A DNA stretch of 64,000 nt from the NCBI GenBank assembly GCA_030762175.1, contig CM060838.1:19954501-20018500 (forward strand). The letters run 5' to 3'. How positions within the stretch are numbered: position 1 is the first letter of the stretch; the number at the start of each line of letters is the position of its first letter. The notes beneath the pieces are model-generated. The model saw nothing but the letters and a program-made list of their open reading frames with translations, was not told where the DNA came from and ran no database searches. Below, piece by piece: positions 33,814 through 46,343 of the stretch. A program made the position numbers and the translations under genes. Origin of the DNA: Metallyticus violacea (Eukaryota > Arthropoda > Insecta > Mantodea > Metallyticidae).

Positions 33814-35509
33814 TATATAATAGGGGAATCTCTAGCTACTCCCTAGATAAGCTATTGTAGCAGGATTCAAGCTAGTTAATGTGCGAGACAAATCTTAATA
33901 ACCTCGTCCCATATCATCGAGATCCGAGTGTCTAGTGTTATCGCTTTCGTCTAAACAGTTGCACACTGCCAAGAGATGTGATAATTTTCCAGCTTTGTTA
34001 CGATACTTTTGTGCGACAAAGATGACTGTAACTATGAAAATCTTTCTTGTTTCTCATACTATTAAGAACTTCTGAAGGTTTCACTAATAAATAAACAATA
34101 AACGAATGAATTGTTTACTCTTACTTCTACAGCCGATGTATGATAACACTTAAAGAGAGTGCAGAGAAGTGACAACGTTGTTTTCCCTGAGCGAACTCCG
34201 ATACACTTTATTCTTCACGAGCATCATATCACTGTAACACAAACTGTTGGATAGTTGTATTCGAAAGACCACCAAGGCCTTTCCTTCGTTATATACAATG
34301 TGGTTGAGCTTTTGCACTCCATTCGTTTGCCAAGATTTCTGCAAACTAAACAAAAATGAAAGCATCACTGAGAAAGTTTGCAGATGTATTCATCTTTTTA
34401 GCAATTAAGATGCAATGGTTGAAATATGTCACGTGCATCTTTCCCTTTCCATACGTGCGTGCAGAGTATTCTTGAGCTATAAAAATGTCTCCGTTAGTAA
34501 TAATGGCTAAGGCGAACAACAAATGCGTCCGTCATTTTCACACTTGAAAGACTTCAAATAGCGGGTAATTTTATGGCTTTGTGAAAGGACTTGATGTCTC
34601 CGAAGCATTTAAGAAATGAGAGACGAGACACGTCCCAGGCGCACGTCAAAACGACAAAGAAATTACACCTGTAATATGCAGAGGTAAAGAAAGTGCATTC
34701 CAGGTGGCCGTGACTTCAGAAGTTTCGTCATCTGGTTGCGATACCGCATCAAAACGACACCATCCACTTCACGTTCTTGCCTAACTTGCATAATATATAT
34801 CCTCTGTCTTTCTGAAGAAAATTGTTGCATCTGCAGCCATATTATTCTTTTGTTATGCTAGCCCGTGCGTTTCAGCAAACATCAGATTTCACAGTACCAC
34901 TTAAGCGACGATTCTCTTTTGTTGAAAATTATAAGCAGAGTTGGCTATGCATAAACACATCTGTACAAAGGTTAAAGAACTAGTTCTGCTCTTTAGCTCA
35001 GGACTGAAAGGATACGGTTCGATTCCCGTTCTCACAGCTGAGCTAGGTGATTGTTCTTTGTTCTAAAAAAAGATAAATATCATTACAACCTCTTATCTTT
35101 TAATTATATCATTCCTTGCTACGTATTACAGACTCTGCAAGAAATTTAAGCTGTATTACTTTAATTTAGGTTTGATAGCGTTAATTCCCCAAAACAACGA
35201 AACATCGTTTTAATATGCAGCACGTTCGTTGAGTTTATGCGATATAAGCTTTAGGTGCTTTCTGCTTGAATAAATGGAGTAAAAATCTAGACTTAATGAA
35301 AATACAAGTTTTCTGTTACGTAGAAACACACAGGAATATGTCATGAGCTCTATAAAGCTCCCTTTCCTTAACACAATAGTGTTAATATCTCAAAACAACA
35401 AATTTTGCGCTTAGTGACTTCTATCAGAGCGACGTCAAATGCAATATTTATTTTCAATTTTTATGTCTCATTTATTACTGGGTAAAACTACATTAATTAT
35501 AATAAAACT
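33814..35509. other. Unassigned sequence with one tRNA-like piece
   Basis: At 34988-35040 plus, TTTAGCTCAGGACTGAAAGG and GGTTCGATTCCCG resemble a D arm and a B box, but the spacing is too short for a full tRNA. Otherwise nothing was recognised. Confidence 0.35.
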
Positions 35510-35680
35510 AAGTAATAACTTTAACCTTATCTTTGTTTCTTTAATATCTTGGAACAGAGGTTAAATATTCAAATGCAAATCATGCTTTCCAAAAGTAAGG
35601 CCAGGCATATTCTGTCAAGTTCCACTTAAGCTTAAAACACAACAAAAAATTTTAATTAGAATTAACAAAATTTGTATACT
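35510..35680 (+). repeat. Composite repeat, left arm A
   Basis: Its reverse complement occurs at 36225-36425. Shared words are CAAATGCAAATCATGC in relation to its partner, AAAGTAAGGCCAGGCATATT and AACAGAGGTTAAATATTC. The two arms could form a long imperfect hairpin around a spacer of roughly 550 bp. Confidence 0.7.
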
Positions 35681-35805
35681 AAAACAGCGAAAAAAATGTA
35701 AAAACTAGTAGAATAAATGACAATATTTCAGAAGTTAATTTAATAATTTGTTATATTTTATTTTAAAAGTTTGTTTTTTGGTAATTTGTTGTACAAGTCT
35801 ATATT
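35675..35805 (+). repeat. Composite repeat, segment Y copy 1
   Basis: It matches 36425-36535 in direct orientation: TACTAAAACAGCGAAAAAAA against TACTAAACGAGTGAAGAAAA, then AAAAACTAGTAGAATAA, and TTTGGTAATTTGT at the end. Confidence 0.6.
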
Positions 35806-36224
35806 ACTTGTATTTCACTATGGCTTATTCTTATTCTTTCATGTACTTTGAGAAATACGTTTAAAAAATTAGATTGTTTTTTTTTTTTTTCTTTTTAATG
35901 TCTGCTAAAGCATTTTCGACAGACCTTTAGCGTTTCTATACATAAATTTCCAAACGTTTGTTTTAGACTAAACTAATATGAAAAATGAGCTGAAAGTTTA
36001 AGGTTAATGCATTTTATTTAAATATTAGTATACATTTTATATCAAATTAGTTGAATTAGTTTACATTAGTAAAGAACATGTTTAATTAAGATAAATGGGT
36101 TCTAGTCTCTTGGAATTCCAGTAGACTATAGCTGATGAGCCGAAGTCTAGGCAGTTAAGAATATTTAAAAAAGATGTATTTGTATACTATAGTATTGCAT
36201 ATTTGGCAGTAACACTGCGTAGGC

Positions 36225-36425
36225 AAACTTTGCTATTGTTAATTTTGTTAGGGTTAACTCTAATTAAACATTTTTGTTGTTTTTTAAGCTTAAGTGAAAC
36301 TTTAAGGAATATGCCTGGCCTTACTTTTGGAAAACATGTTTTACATTTGAATATTTAACCTCTGTTTCAAGATGTTCAAGAAACAAAGATATGCTTAAAG
36401 TTATTACTAAGTTTAAAGTTAACAA
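36225..36425 (-). repeat. Composite repeat, right arm A (inverted)
   Basis: Inverted partner of 35510-35680, with AATATGCCTGGCCTTACTTT at its centre. Confidence 0.7.
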
Positions 36426-36535
36426 AAGTAATATACTAAACGAGTGAAGAAAAAAATTAAAAACTGGTAGAATAATTCGCGATACAGAAGTAAATTTAAT
36501 ACTTTCAAAAGTTTGCTTTTGGTAGTTTGTGTAAG
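36425..36535 (+). repeat. Composite repeat, segment Y copy 2
   Basis: Direct partner of 35675-35805. Segment Y follows arm A on both sides, but A is inverted and Y is not. Confidence 0.6.
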
Positions 36536-37265
36536 GGATCAAAATTAAAATATATAAGCAAACTTATTTTGGCAAAGGTAAAAGAGCAGATTCCAGTAAA
36601 TACACCTTATAATTATTAATCACACATGGTTAGTTCTGTACATTACTAAACTATGGTAAAGTAACAGCTTTCAAACTTAATTTTGAGCAAACGTCTGTTT
36701 ATCATCCAGTTCTCACCTACTCCAATTTTTTATACGAAATGCACTCTTTTCAGAAACTAGCTTATCGTATGTATAAAACTCATTCTCAAGGCATCTATGC
36801 GACGGAAATGGAAGGCTGGATGGGAAGAAGATACCAGAGAGATAAGATTATATGAGCTCCAGGCTGTATCTCAACTCATTTTCATCAGAAAAGAAGCCTT
36901 GCTGACACCCAAAGTGCTTAAACTGCAAGGGAAACGGTAATAGCTCTGTAAGGAATAATAACGCAAGATTCTATGGTAATATTTGAGATAGGAATGAATG
37001 GGAATGCCTAAGCTGTTATGTGGAAAAAGAGGGTGTTAATGTTGACATGATAATGGCTTGGGGAATGAAACAAATTCAGATTTATGAATGTAGGGGGAGT
37101 TTTATTAGAATACGCGGGCGGCATGTTTTATCTGCTTTGAAGACCTTCTTTTGGGAATCGCTGAGTGTGCGGAAGAATTTATATATTTTTATTATGCTTA
37201 TCATAGAGTTCAGGTCTAAAAATGCTTACAATTTTAATGAAGATAAAGGTATAAATCAGCATCTC

Positions 37266-37302
<37 letters not shown>

Positions 37303-37713
37303 TGAGCTTTTCTATCAGGTTTATTGTTGTTTAACTAATTAAACCAGAAAGTGGACCAGTTGTATGTTTAATGACAGCGGAATATGGAAGCATCTTTATC
37401 ATAATTGTTTTATCACTCAGTCGTGAATTGCATGTCCTACTCTATCACTATAACTACATTCATTTAGGGAAACTTATATTACAGTGGACAATAATGAGTT
37501 TTGTTGTAAAACTTTTTACATCTATACTACCGCATGGGCCTTGCTGATACGGTCCCTATAATAGCAAACACTTTAAAGAGTTTTAATTTTTATAAATGTC
37601 ATTTTGTGTTTTTGATAGTTTGACTAACTTAGGGAACCTAAATATACTAATAATAAGCAGTGATTACAACTTTATGACGCATCCATCTGTGATAAGATTA
37701 TTATTTAACATGC
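36536..37713. other. Unassigned sequence with an (AT)n tract
   Basis: (AT)n lies at 37269-37298. The 104-codon frame at 37020-37334 plus runs through that tract and is unrecognised. Confidence 0.4.
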
Positions 37714-38111
37714 ATGAGCCGCCGGTCTTCCGTAATTTCTCCTTGCACAAGAGCGGTCGATGTTTTCAGGAGTGAGCACCTCCAAGGGCCGACCTGCACG
37801 CTCTTCGTCTTCAATGCTTTCTCGACCCATTCTTTTACAGTAGAATATGAGGGAAATGCTTCCTCCAATCGCTGTTTAATTTCTTTTGGAGTAAATCTTT
37901 CTTTTGTGAAAACTTAATATTCCATTTTGAACATGTCACAATCTTTTACACATAGCCATCTTTACGCAACTATATCTGAAAACTGAACACAGCGGAGCGG
38001 AAATTACAACTGCAATTATTTACTTAGCAGATAAGGTATGACACCGGATAAAGATTTTGTGAAGGCGATAATCCTTATCAGCGAGGCCAGAAACTTATAG
38101 ATCTAACCTCG
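37714..38111 (-). mobile_element. Truncated relative of mariner element 2
   Basis: About 400 bp matching 24261-24674: the transposase N-terminus is on the minus strand, with the terminal repeat at the right. Matching words include AGTGAGCACCTSCAAGGGCC, CTTCGTCTTCAATGCTTTCT and CTGAAAACTGAACACAGCGG. The right end reads GATCTAACCTCG, followed by TA at 38112-38113, and is better preserved than in the longer copy. The left break falls abruptly inside the coding region at about 37714; everything beyond is missing. Confidence 0.88.
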
Positions 38112-38113
38112 TA

Positions 38114-38730
38114 TGAATGGAGTTCGCTTAATTACAAGTAGAGAGTACAATTAAGTGCACAGGAATTGGATAGGTGCTGCTGAAAGAGGCTTAGCTCCGA
38201 AAGATTCGGCTTTCTAACAAAGAACCAATAGCAATATCCTTGAGCGCACAGAGAAATACAAAGGGCCAGATAGATTTGAAAAGCAAACTTTGGATTTTGA
38301 TGCACACAATCTTCACTCCTCTATTGTTTTTCATTCGATAAAGTTGGTAACGCTGCCTCCTTCGTTTCGATTCATCTCGCGGACTAACTCATCAGGAATT
38401 CCGATTCTGTTTCGGCCATCTCCTCTCAGGAATAAGTTAACAGTGTGACTTATGCTTGCATGGAAATTTGTGTGTCCCCAGCTGGAACAAGACTTCCATT
38501 GTATTCCTGCACTACCATCTCCCCGGTTTTATGTGTGAGAAAAGTCATACCTTCTCTCTGTGGAGGGAAGCTTCTGCATCCAATTTGCTTTAGCACACTT
38601 TCCAGAATTTGCTGGACTCTTGCTATTCTCGCAAGTTATTTTCCAACTTAGTTTTTCCTTTTCTTCGTGTTTTTTTTTTTTTTTTCCTGGCCTTCTATTG
38701 CATATGTTTCTTACTGCTTTTGGTTGTCAT
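38114..38730. other. Unassigned sequence
   Basis: A T tract lies at about 38671-38685. The frames at 38445-38817 have no family features. Confidence 0.4.
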
Positions 38731-38743
38731 GTCCTTCTTTGTT

Positions 38744-39005
38744 GGTCCTATTGGTCTAGTGGTAACCAAGCTTGTTGCCTCGTAGACCCAAGGTCGCGGT
38801 TTCAAATTCGGCTATAGGGCGTAAAAATCCAAAGTGTAGCTTCGTTCGGAAGGGAAATAAAGTCGTTCGTCTCCTGTCGTCACATAAAAGAACCTCGTGC
38901 GTGAAAGGAGGAACCTCTGAGCAAAAATTATTAGCCGTTTTACCCCCTGAATTGAATGGAACGCTAATGACCTGAGGTGTTAAAGAGCGTCCGTAAATAA
39001 ACAAA
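38744..39005 (+). mobile_element. SINE-A copy 6
   Basis: A plus-strand copy from GGTCCTATTGGTCTAGTGGT to GTTAAAGAGCGTCCG and TAAATAAAC. An imperfect target duplication is possible (GTCCTTCTTTG at 38731-38741, GTCCATTCTTG at 39016-39026). Confidence 0.88.
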
Positions 39006-39029
39006 ATCTAACAAAGTCCATTCTTGCTT

Positions 39030-39575
39030 TTATTGAGTTTATATTTTATTTCTTATACCCTGCCATATTGTGCGGGTAGTGTAAATGCAACTAATTCATT
39101 ATATGAATCATTTGATATTCATAAGCACTAAGTCAATAGTATTGAATCTCTCAGAAATGTGTGCCTCTACCTTAACTTTTTCCCAATTTTTCAAAAAGTA
39201 CAAAAAAATTCTGTATAATTTATCTAATATTTCTTCGAACTTTGTTGCTTTTCTTTCTCAGCATGAATTTTAAGGCGTTTTTTAAAGAATGCCCAAATTG
39301 TTGATAACATTTTAATTAAGTCCTCCTGTACCATCTTCCAATACTACCGTGAATAGTTTAAGACACAGTGGTATTTTTCACAGCTTGCAGCTCGGAATCT
39401 AGGCTTTACATCTCGTTTTTTTAAAGTATAGATGTAGTAATATAGTCCTATTCTGCCATTTAATAAGCTCATATGTTGTATTTTTCTATACCAGAAAGTT
39501 CTTTAATCAATTTTCTAGCATTTTCTTTGCTTTAGGGAACATTTTCCTAGATCTTCGATGTGTGTCATTTCTTAA
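39030..39575. other. Unassigned AT-rich sequence
   Basis: Nothing recognised. Confidence 0.4.
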
Positions 39576-39582
39576 TCTATTT

Positions 39583-39845
39583 GCGAGATCGTTAAGGCGC
39601 GGACTCGTGAGAGCAAGATCTGTGGTTCGATTCCCACCAGGACCGTATGAGATTTTTTGCAGATTTTCCTCAGTTCTCATAAATGGCAAGTGCCGGGGAC
39701 GTACCCTAAACTTAGGCCTGGAACATTTTCGTCCTTTAAAAAAAAATCCTTTCCCAATCTATCTTTTCATCTTATGCATCATCAGTGTCCAACGTCTGTG
39801 AAGTCTCGGTGGTTAAAACGGGCATTAAACACGATTAAAAAAAAG
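39583..39845 (+). mobile_element. SINE-B copy 4
   Basis: It enters the family inside the head at GCGAGATCGTTAAGGCGCGG, so the first bases of the head are missing or decayed. The rest is complete: GGTTCGATTCCCACCAGGAC, GTACCCTAAACTTAGGCCTG and GGGCATTAAACACGATTAAA. Confidence 0.88.
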
Positions 39846-40207
39846 AGCGATAATTTTGTAATGCTGCAATCAGCATTATGGAATGTTTGGAAGCTTTTGT
39901 TTGGACAAATTTCGTATTAAAGTGTCTTATGTAAAACGTTTGAAATATTTTGGATTTACCTAACCCATTAGAAATACTGTACGTTATAGGAAATATAATT
40001 TATTTCTTCTGCGTTAGTTAAAATAAAAGTTTAAATAAATTAACACAAACAAGAAGCCACGTATTAGATTTTTTGTTTTTCATTAACAGAGTGAAGCTCT
40101 TCACATGATTTTCCGAAAAGAAATTCAAATTGGTATAGTTTTATGTATAGATATAAACTTATTAGATTAGAGGAAATTAGAAATTAAATGGTTTCCCTGT
40201 ATTTCTT
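39846..40207. other. Unassigned AT-rich sequence
   Basis: Nothing recognised. Confidence 0.4.
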
Positions 40208-40215
40208 CTATCCTT

Positions 40216-40503
40216 TATTGTCGGTCCTGGCGGTGTAGTGGTAACCATACTTGCCTTCTAAACCCAAGATCGCGGGTTCAAACCCGGCCAGGATCGATGC
40301 ATTTTTTCGGGCATAAAAATCATAAGTATGGCTTCCTTCGGAAGGAAAGTACAGCCGTGGGTCCCGTGTCGTACATTTACGGCACGATAAAGAACCTCAA
40401 GCCTGAAAGAAGAGGCCTTTGAGCAAAATTTGTCGTCCGTTTCACGCCCTGAGTTGAATGGAACGCTGATGAGCTGAGATGTTAAAGAGCGTCCTTAATC
40501 AAT
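40216..40503 (+). mobile_element. SINE-A copy 7
   Basis: One of the best copies. The head begins CGGTCCTGGCGGTGTAGTGG at 40222 and has the B box GGGTTCAAACCCGGCCAGG; the end is GTTAAAGAGCGTCCTTAATC. CTATCCTT at 40208-40215 recurs at 40504-40511, a plausible target duplication. Confidence 0.9.
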
Positions 40504-40516
40504 CTATCCTTATATC

Positions 40517-40544
40517 TTTTTTTTTTTTTTTTTTTTTTTTTTTT
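40517..40544. repeat. Poly-T tract (28 T)
   Basis: Pure T run shortly after SINE-A copy 7. The open frames crossing it are artefacts. Confidence 0.9.
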
Positions 40545-41261
40545 GTTACATCTATATTCACTTTTGTCAATTCATCTTTCAGGCTGTTACTTGCTTTTTC
40601 ATTCTTGATATCCTGTATTTGTGTTTTTTTTTTTTTTTATTTCCTGTTCTCCTTTCCTCCAGTCTTTACTTGTTTTTGTATCGAAGTCACCGACAAACGC
40701 TTGACTTTTATTGCTGTGTGCTTAAGATAAACATAATTTCTACTGCAATTTGATGACAAAAAAGGAAGACGGAGCTGGTTAGAGCCTATAAAGAGTAATC
40801 TTGGACAAGGATAGGCAGAAGCGTACAAAATAAATCCTCTTCGCATTTCCTATCTTAGGTTTTACATTACAGGATGTAAATCCTCATTTAATCTAATGCC
40901 AGCCTCATAAAAACAGCAATGCATAGCCGGTTTATTAGATGTTTTCCCTCTCTAAGTGTGCGGGCGTTCGCGCGCGTTGTCGATGCAGTTTTCGTCACGA
41001 GAAGAGATTATGGTGGCACCCCTGCAGGCACGCCGCGTATGGTAAAGAATATCTTAACCTTGACATTACCTTCAAGAAATACTTTGTTCATTGTATGAAA
41101 TAAGTACTAGCCATCGACTTCAAATTTACCTTGCAATTCGATAGTTAGCTATGGGTACTATATCATAAAAGACACTTTCATTGCTTAAAGGAATATCTTG
41201 GAACGTTTTCTGAGCATTTATTGGAACTTCAATATATTCCCTTTGTAATACCAATAATTCT
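40545..41261. other. Unassigned sequence
   Basis: It has a second T tract near 40625-40639 and a GC-rich short patch with GCGCGCG near 40970. No supported gene. Confidence 0.4.
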
Positions 41262-41440
41262 CTGCCAGGGTCGATGGATTTTGTAGGGCGTAAAAGTCTT
41301 AAGTGTGGCTTTCTTCGTTGGTCCCGTGTCGGAAACATACTGCGTGTAAAACAATCTGAAGCCTGAAAGAAGAGGCCTCTGAACAAATTTTATCGGCCAT
41401 TTCTCTCTCTGAAGATAGTTAAAGAGTGTCTTTAACTAAA
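41262..41440 (+). mobile_element. SINE-A copy 8, head missing
   Basis: It begins at CTGCCAGGGTCGATGGATTT, just after the B box, and runs to AGTTAAAGAGTGTC. The body is decayed and has small deletions. Confidence 0.8.
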
Positions 41441-41509
41441 CGTGATAATATTAATAACATTAAATACTCTTACTAAGAAAAACATCGGTTCGTATTTCCA
41501 ATACCTTAA

Positions 41510-41525
41510 CCCCCCCCCCCCCCCC
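41510..41525. repeat. Poly-C tract (16 C)
   Basis: Pure C run, a likely sequencing-error hot spot. Confidence 0.9.
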
Positions 41526-42199
41526 GGCTATTTCCAATAAGTTACGAGAACATGCTATGTAATTTTAACGGGGGTCATTTGTTCCAAATTCGTATTTTTC
41601 ACTCACTCTCAACTGCTGTTTTCCCCCACAACTTTCTTTGAAACTAAGGAATTCCGTGACTTTTGGCATGGATTTGCTGTATCAGAAGCATGAAGATTGA
41701 AAAGTTTAAGCACTGGCTGCCATTAGCATAAGACATGCTAGAACACTCCTCTCTTTACGAAAGGTAGTCACCAACACACCAGGAAGAATTCTCGGTGAAT
41801 GTTGCTTGTTGCGATACAGTATGCAACAGAAGAAGATTTCTAGCAACCAAAGTTCTTTAGAAATAGTACGGTGTTCAAGCAAGAAAACAACTTGAGCTAT
41901 GTTGACAGCGGAAATGATGCAGGCGGCATCATCTTATTGAAAATGGATAATACAGAGTTCCTCGTCGTCTACAGTATATGCAGACTGAGGCGTCGCGACA
42001 CTAGCCCCAAACTTTTCTTAATGGAGAGATGTTCATGATGTGGTTGGTATTCTCAAATGTGCAATGGCAAACCACTAGAACAATACTGTGATTAATTATA
42101 AGCTCCCTTACTCTTAAAAGGTTTTCTGTTCACCTTGTTCCAGAGCGGTATAAAAACCATTTTCCTTATCATGAGACACAATTCATCAGATGTTGTGTA
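41526..42199. other. Unassigned sequence
   Basis: Nothing recognised. Confidence 0.4.
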
Positions 42200-42456
42200 G
42201 GTCCTGGTGATGTAGCGGTAACCATACTTGCATTCTAAATCCAAGATCGCGGGTTCGATCCCGGCCAGGACCGATGTATTTTCGGGTATAAAAATCCTTC
42301 GGAAGGGCGGTAAAGCCGTGGGTCCCATGTCGAACATTTACGGCACATAAAACCTCAAGCCTGAAAGAAGAGACCTCTGAACAAAATTTGTCGGCCGTTT
42401 CACTCCCTAAATTGAATGGGACGCTGATGACCTGAGATGTTAAAGATCGTTCGGAC
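42200..42456 (+). mobile_element. SINE-A copy 9
   Basis: It has a complete head (GGTCCTGGTGATGTAGCGGT, and B box GGGTTCGATCCCGGCCAGGA) with the acceptor-stem-like GGTCCTGG/CCAGGACC pair intact. The body carries small deletions around ATCCTTCGGAAGGG and ends GATGTTAAAGATCG. Confidence 0.9.
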
Positions 42457-42970
42457 TAACCTTACAGCAAGAGAGCTCCGAGACAGCTGTTGTCGTAAGC
42501 GCTTCAGTACCGAGAGATAGCGCAATCTGCGTGGTCGCTTGTAAAAGTGTAAATGTTGCATGTATTATATTTTGCTAAACGTAATGTAATCTATGCGTTA
42601 TCCTCCGTAACTTTCTGGGTGCATTATGTTGTTCCTTATTATAAAACTGAGTTATTCACTTTTTACCACGCGTTATCTTATTGAATTCACAATTAATTTA
42701 TATATACACACACACTAAACTTAACGTTAACCTTGGGTAAATCCTAGAAACCGGTGGACCCAGTGATTTGCTGCAGCTCGCTACGGCCTGACGGCCTAAG
42801 CTCGCCTCCTTTTCATAAATATAAATTAATAGGAACGGACAAAGCACTGTAATGGTAGCAAATCCACTTTGATTGCTGCAGAAAAAAAATAGTAAATATG
42901 AATTTATGGCCCATTTTTTTAAAATCATTCTAATGGTGACAATCTCCTTTAACTCCGGTAGAAAAAAAAA
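42457..42970. other. Unassigned sequence
   Basis: Nothing recognised. Confidence 0.4.
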
Positions 42971-42974
42971 ACAT

Positions 42975-43042
42975 GATGACGTGAGGATTCTAAACCACTA
43001 TCTTCACAACTGTAGCATGACGCTCTGACCGGAACCATCATG
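42975..43042 (-). repeat. tRNA-like segment, decayed
   Basis: On the minus strand GATGGTTCCGGTCAGAGCGT resembles a D arm and GGTTTAGAATCC a decayed B box at tRNA-like spacing. An A-rich run is directly downstream on that strand, as expected for a retroposed tRNA-derived piece. Confidence 0.4.
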
Positions 43043-43453
43043 CCGTTGCCTTATTATCTAGTAGCTATATCTGTGCAAGGCACACTACCTTCGGCTCTCG
43101 CCGCTGTTGCTCGGGACTGCAGCTCTTACCGCACCAGCAGTCCTCGGAGCTATCTCGCTATAAGGGTTATCGCGGCTGTTAGCATTGAAACGTTACATGA
43201 TGCGTGCAGTAGCTGTAGTGGCAAGGCAGCCGTTCCGCTTTACATCTGTCAGTGGGGTTTACCATTCAGTTTCCATACAGCGAACCCACTGATATGCATC
43301 CATTGTTACATCTCTATGCACATTCTTTACCCTTTCATAAATGCGAATCGGTGTTTCAGCTTCCGAATTCAGGAATTCTATCATAGCCCTCTGTCTTATA
43401 TGCATGTCTATTCCAGCCATTTTGTAAATCCATATATTGCTGCCATATGTTGA
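43040..43453 (+). CDS. Unassigned open frame, 137 codons
   Basis: This plus-strand frame starts MPLPYYLVAISVQGTLPSAL. The first half is rich in Ala, Ser and Cys and sits in GC-richer sequence, which lengthens frames by chance. The second half is rich in Ile, His, Phe and Tyr. I recognise no domain, and the frame overlaps the tRNA-like segment at its start. It may be a chance frame. Confidence 0.2.
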   Translation: MPLPYYLVAISVQGTLPSALAAVARDCSSYRTSSPRSYLAIRVIAAVSIETLHDACSSCSGKAAVPLYICQWGLPFSFHTANPLICIHCYISMHILYPFINANRCFSFRIQEFYHSPLSYMHVYSSHFVNPYIAAIC

Positions 43454-44766
43454 CTTAAAATGCTGTTGTTGCTGAGAATCATAGAAGATAGTTTGGCGAA
43501 TCGCACCAAATTCAAAATTCTCAAATTATCAACTTATTTAAAGAGAAAAAGTAGGAGGCATTAATTTCTGACTGACTCTCGTAACATTGTGAGGGAAATA
43601 TTTAATCTTTACAACCTGAAAATTGACTTAAAAGTGGCATAGATCCATTTCTGAAATAAAACTAAGAATGAAGCTCGTATTTAAAAAGAGACTGAACCAT
43701 TATGAAATAAATTTTTACCTTAAATAAATTATTTGTTGTCTATGATGGAGAAATATTATCTCTATTGCCTGTTACTTCGGTATGACTGCTGCTAGAGCTT
43801 TTTGCATTTATTTTGGAATCTTTTTTCATATTCATTACCACCTACTTGAAATGTACCGAGTTGTTTGTTTAAAAAACGTAAATAAAAGAATAGTTAAAAC
43901 AGTTCACCCCACTGTAGTGCCATTTCATATTCCAGAGAGCGCTGGAAAGCGGCCTGCTTGGTTCCGGTAAACCAACCTGTTGAGTGTCGTCACTACAGTG
44001 GCAATGAATGGCCTGGCGGCCTGGGGGAAATTACCGGCCTCCCTGTTCACGTCAAGCCAATATGATCGATGTGGCTTGCTTGAAATTGCCTTATTTACAC
44101 ATTCGCAGTGGCGTACGCAGAAATATTCAAGGAGACTTAACGAATGTATCAGTTTCACTCACGTATTTTAATAAGAGAGTTCTGTAGGACCGAACACATA
44201 ATGCATAACATTACCAGAGATTTAGCATTGTTTTACTCATAATAAGCATTTAAACAATAAACAAACATTCTTGATAGTCCTAACTAGTTCTACTTTCTTC
44301 TATGTGTGAATGATTGGCAAGCCCCTCGCATTGTGGCATTGAATGTTGCCTAATTAGAAGGGGCGTGTCGCTATTTGGGTTCGCAGAGCGGGGAAACAGA
44401 AGGTGGTTTGGGGAAAAATTAAGAACCGTTTGAGAGACATTAATAGGCAGCCTACTCTTTCGGAGTATGCTGGAAAAGTTTCGCTAGATATACAATCGGA
44501 ACTCAAAATTGGATGGAGAATGGAGCATTATAACCAAATAGAGCCAAACTCAGCAACCAAGGCCTCACTTGTTTTAAGTTAGACCTATGAAGGATGACTA
44601 AAGAAACAGACGGAGAGGAAACAAGAGTGTGAAGAGAAAGAACCTGGCGTATTGCAAGGGAATGGAGATGAAGAGATATTTACAGTCACCTTTGTTAACC
44701 GGGTGAGAAGGAAGTACTTTTTTTAATAGGGTATGATGCTCATTTTTAAGTGCAGAGATATCACAT
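43454..44766. other. Unassigned sequence
   Basis: No recognised feature. A pair of overlapping frames at 43925-44171 on both strands is not supported. Confidence 0.4.
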
Positions 44767-44999
44767 GTGATGGACACTGCTGATACAGGAGATGAAATGA
44801 TAAATTGACAAAATATATTTATTTTTATAGAAGGAAAAGTTCCAGGTCTAAGACTAAGGTAGTGCCTCGGCATTTGCCTTTTATAAGGACTGAGAAAAAC
44901 CTGGAAAAAACGTCAGTAGGCCAGGTACTGGTGGTAATTGAACCCCAGACCTCCCGATCACGAATCCGTGCCTTAACTACCTCTGCCATCCATGGCGGT
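44767..44999 (-). mobile_element. SINE-B copy 5
   Basis: A diverged minus-strand copy from GTGATGGACACTGCTGATAC to the head end CCATCCATGGCGGT. The tail side beyond 44767 is lost or unrecognisable. Confidence 0.82.
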
Positions 45000-45399
45000 A
45001 GTGTTTGTACTGTACTTTGCTGACAGATAGGAAGGAGGAAGAGGGAGTAGGTAAATTTTTAAATAAAGGAGAGAGCTCAGACCAGAAGAGTCAGACAACC
45101 GGAAAGAGGAGTAGGGGAACATGAATCATAATTTTTTTTAACTATTTGCATATATATGTGAGGGAGTGTTACTTTTGAACTATTTTCTTTTTTTGTTTAT
45201 TTTATTTAGGTATTATATTTCCTTATTATATGTTTTATTTTATTTTTCCATTTATTTATTTATATATACGATGTATAGTTTTTCTCTTAACAGCTAAATA
45301 TTGATTGTTGCAATTTCGGGTATTTTCTGGTGTATTGGGTTCCAGGAACCGTACGAAATGAACGAGTTAAATTTTTAAAAGTATATTTTGTAAATAAAT
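45000..45399. other. Unassigned AT-rich sequence
   Basis: Nothing recognised; (TTTA)-rich near 45190-45265. Confidence 0.4.
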
Positions 45400-46343
<944 letters not shown>

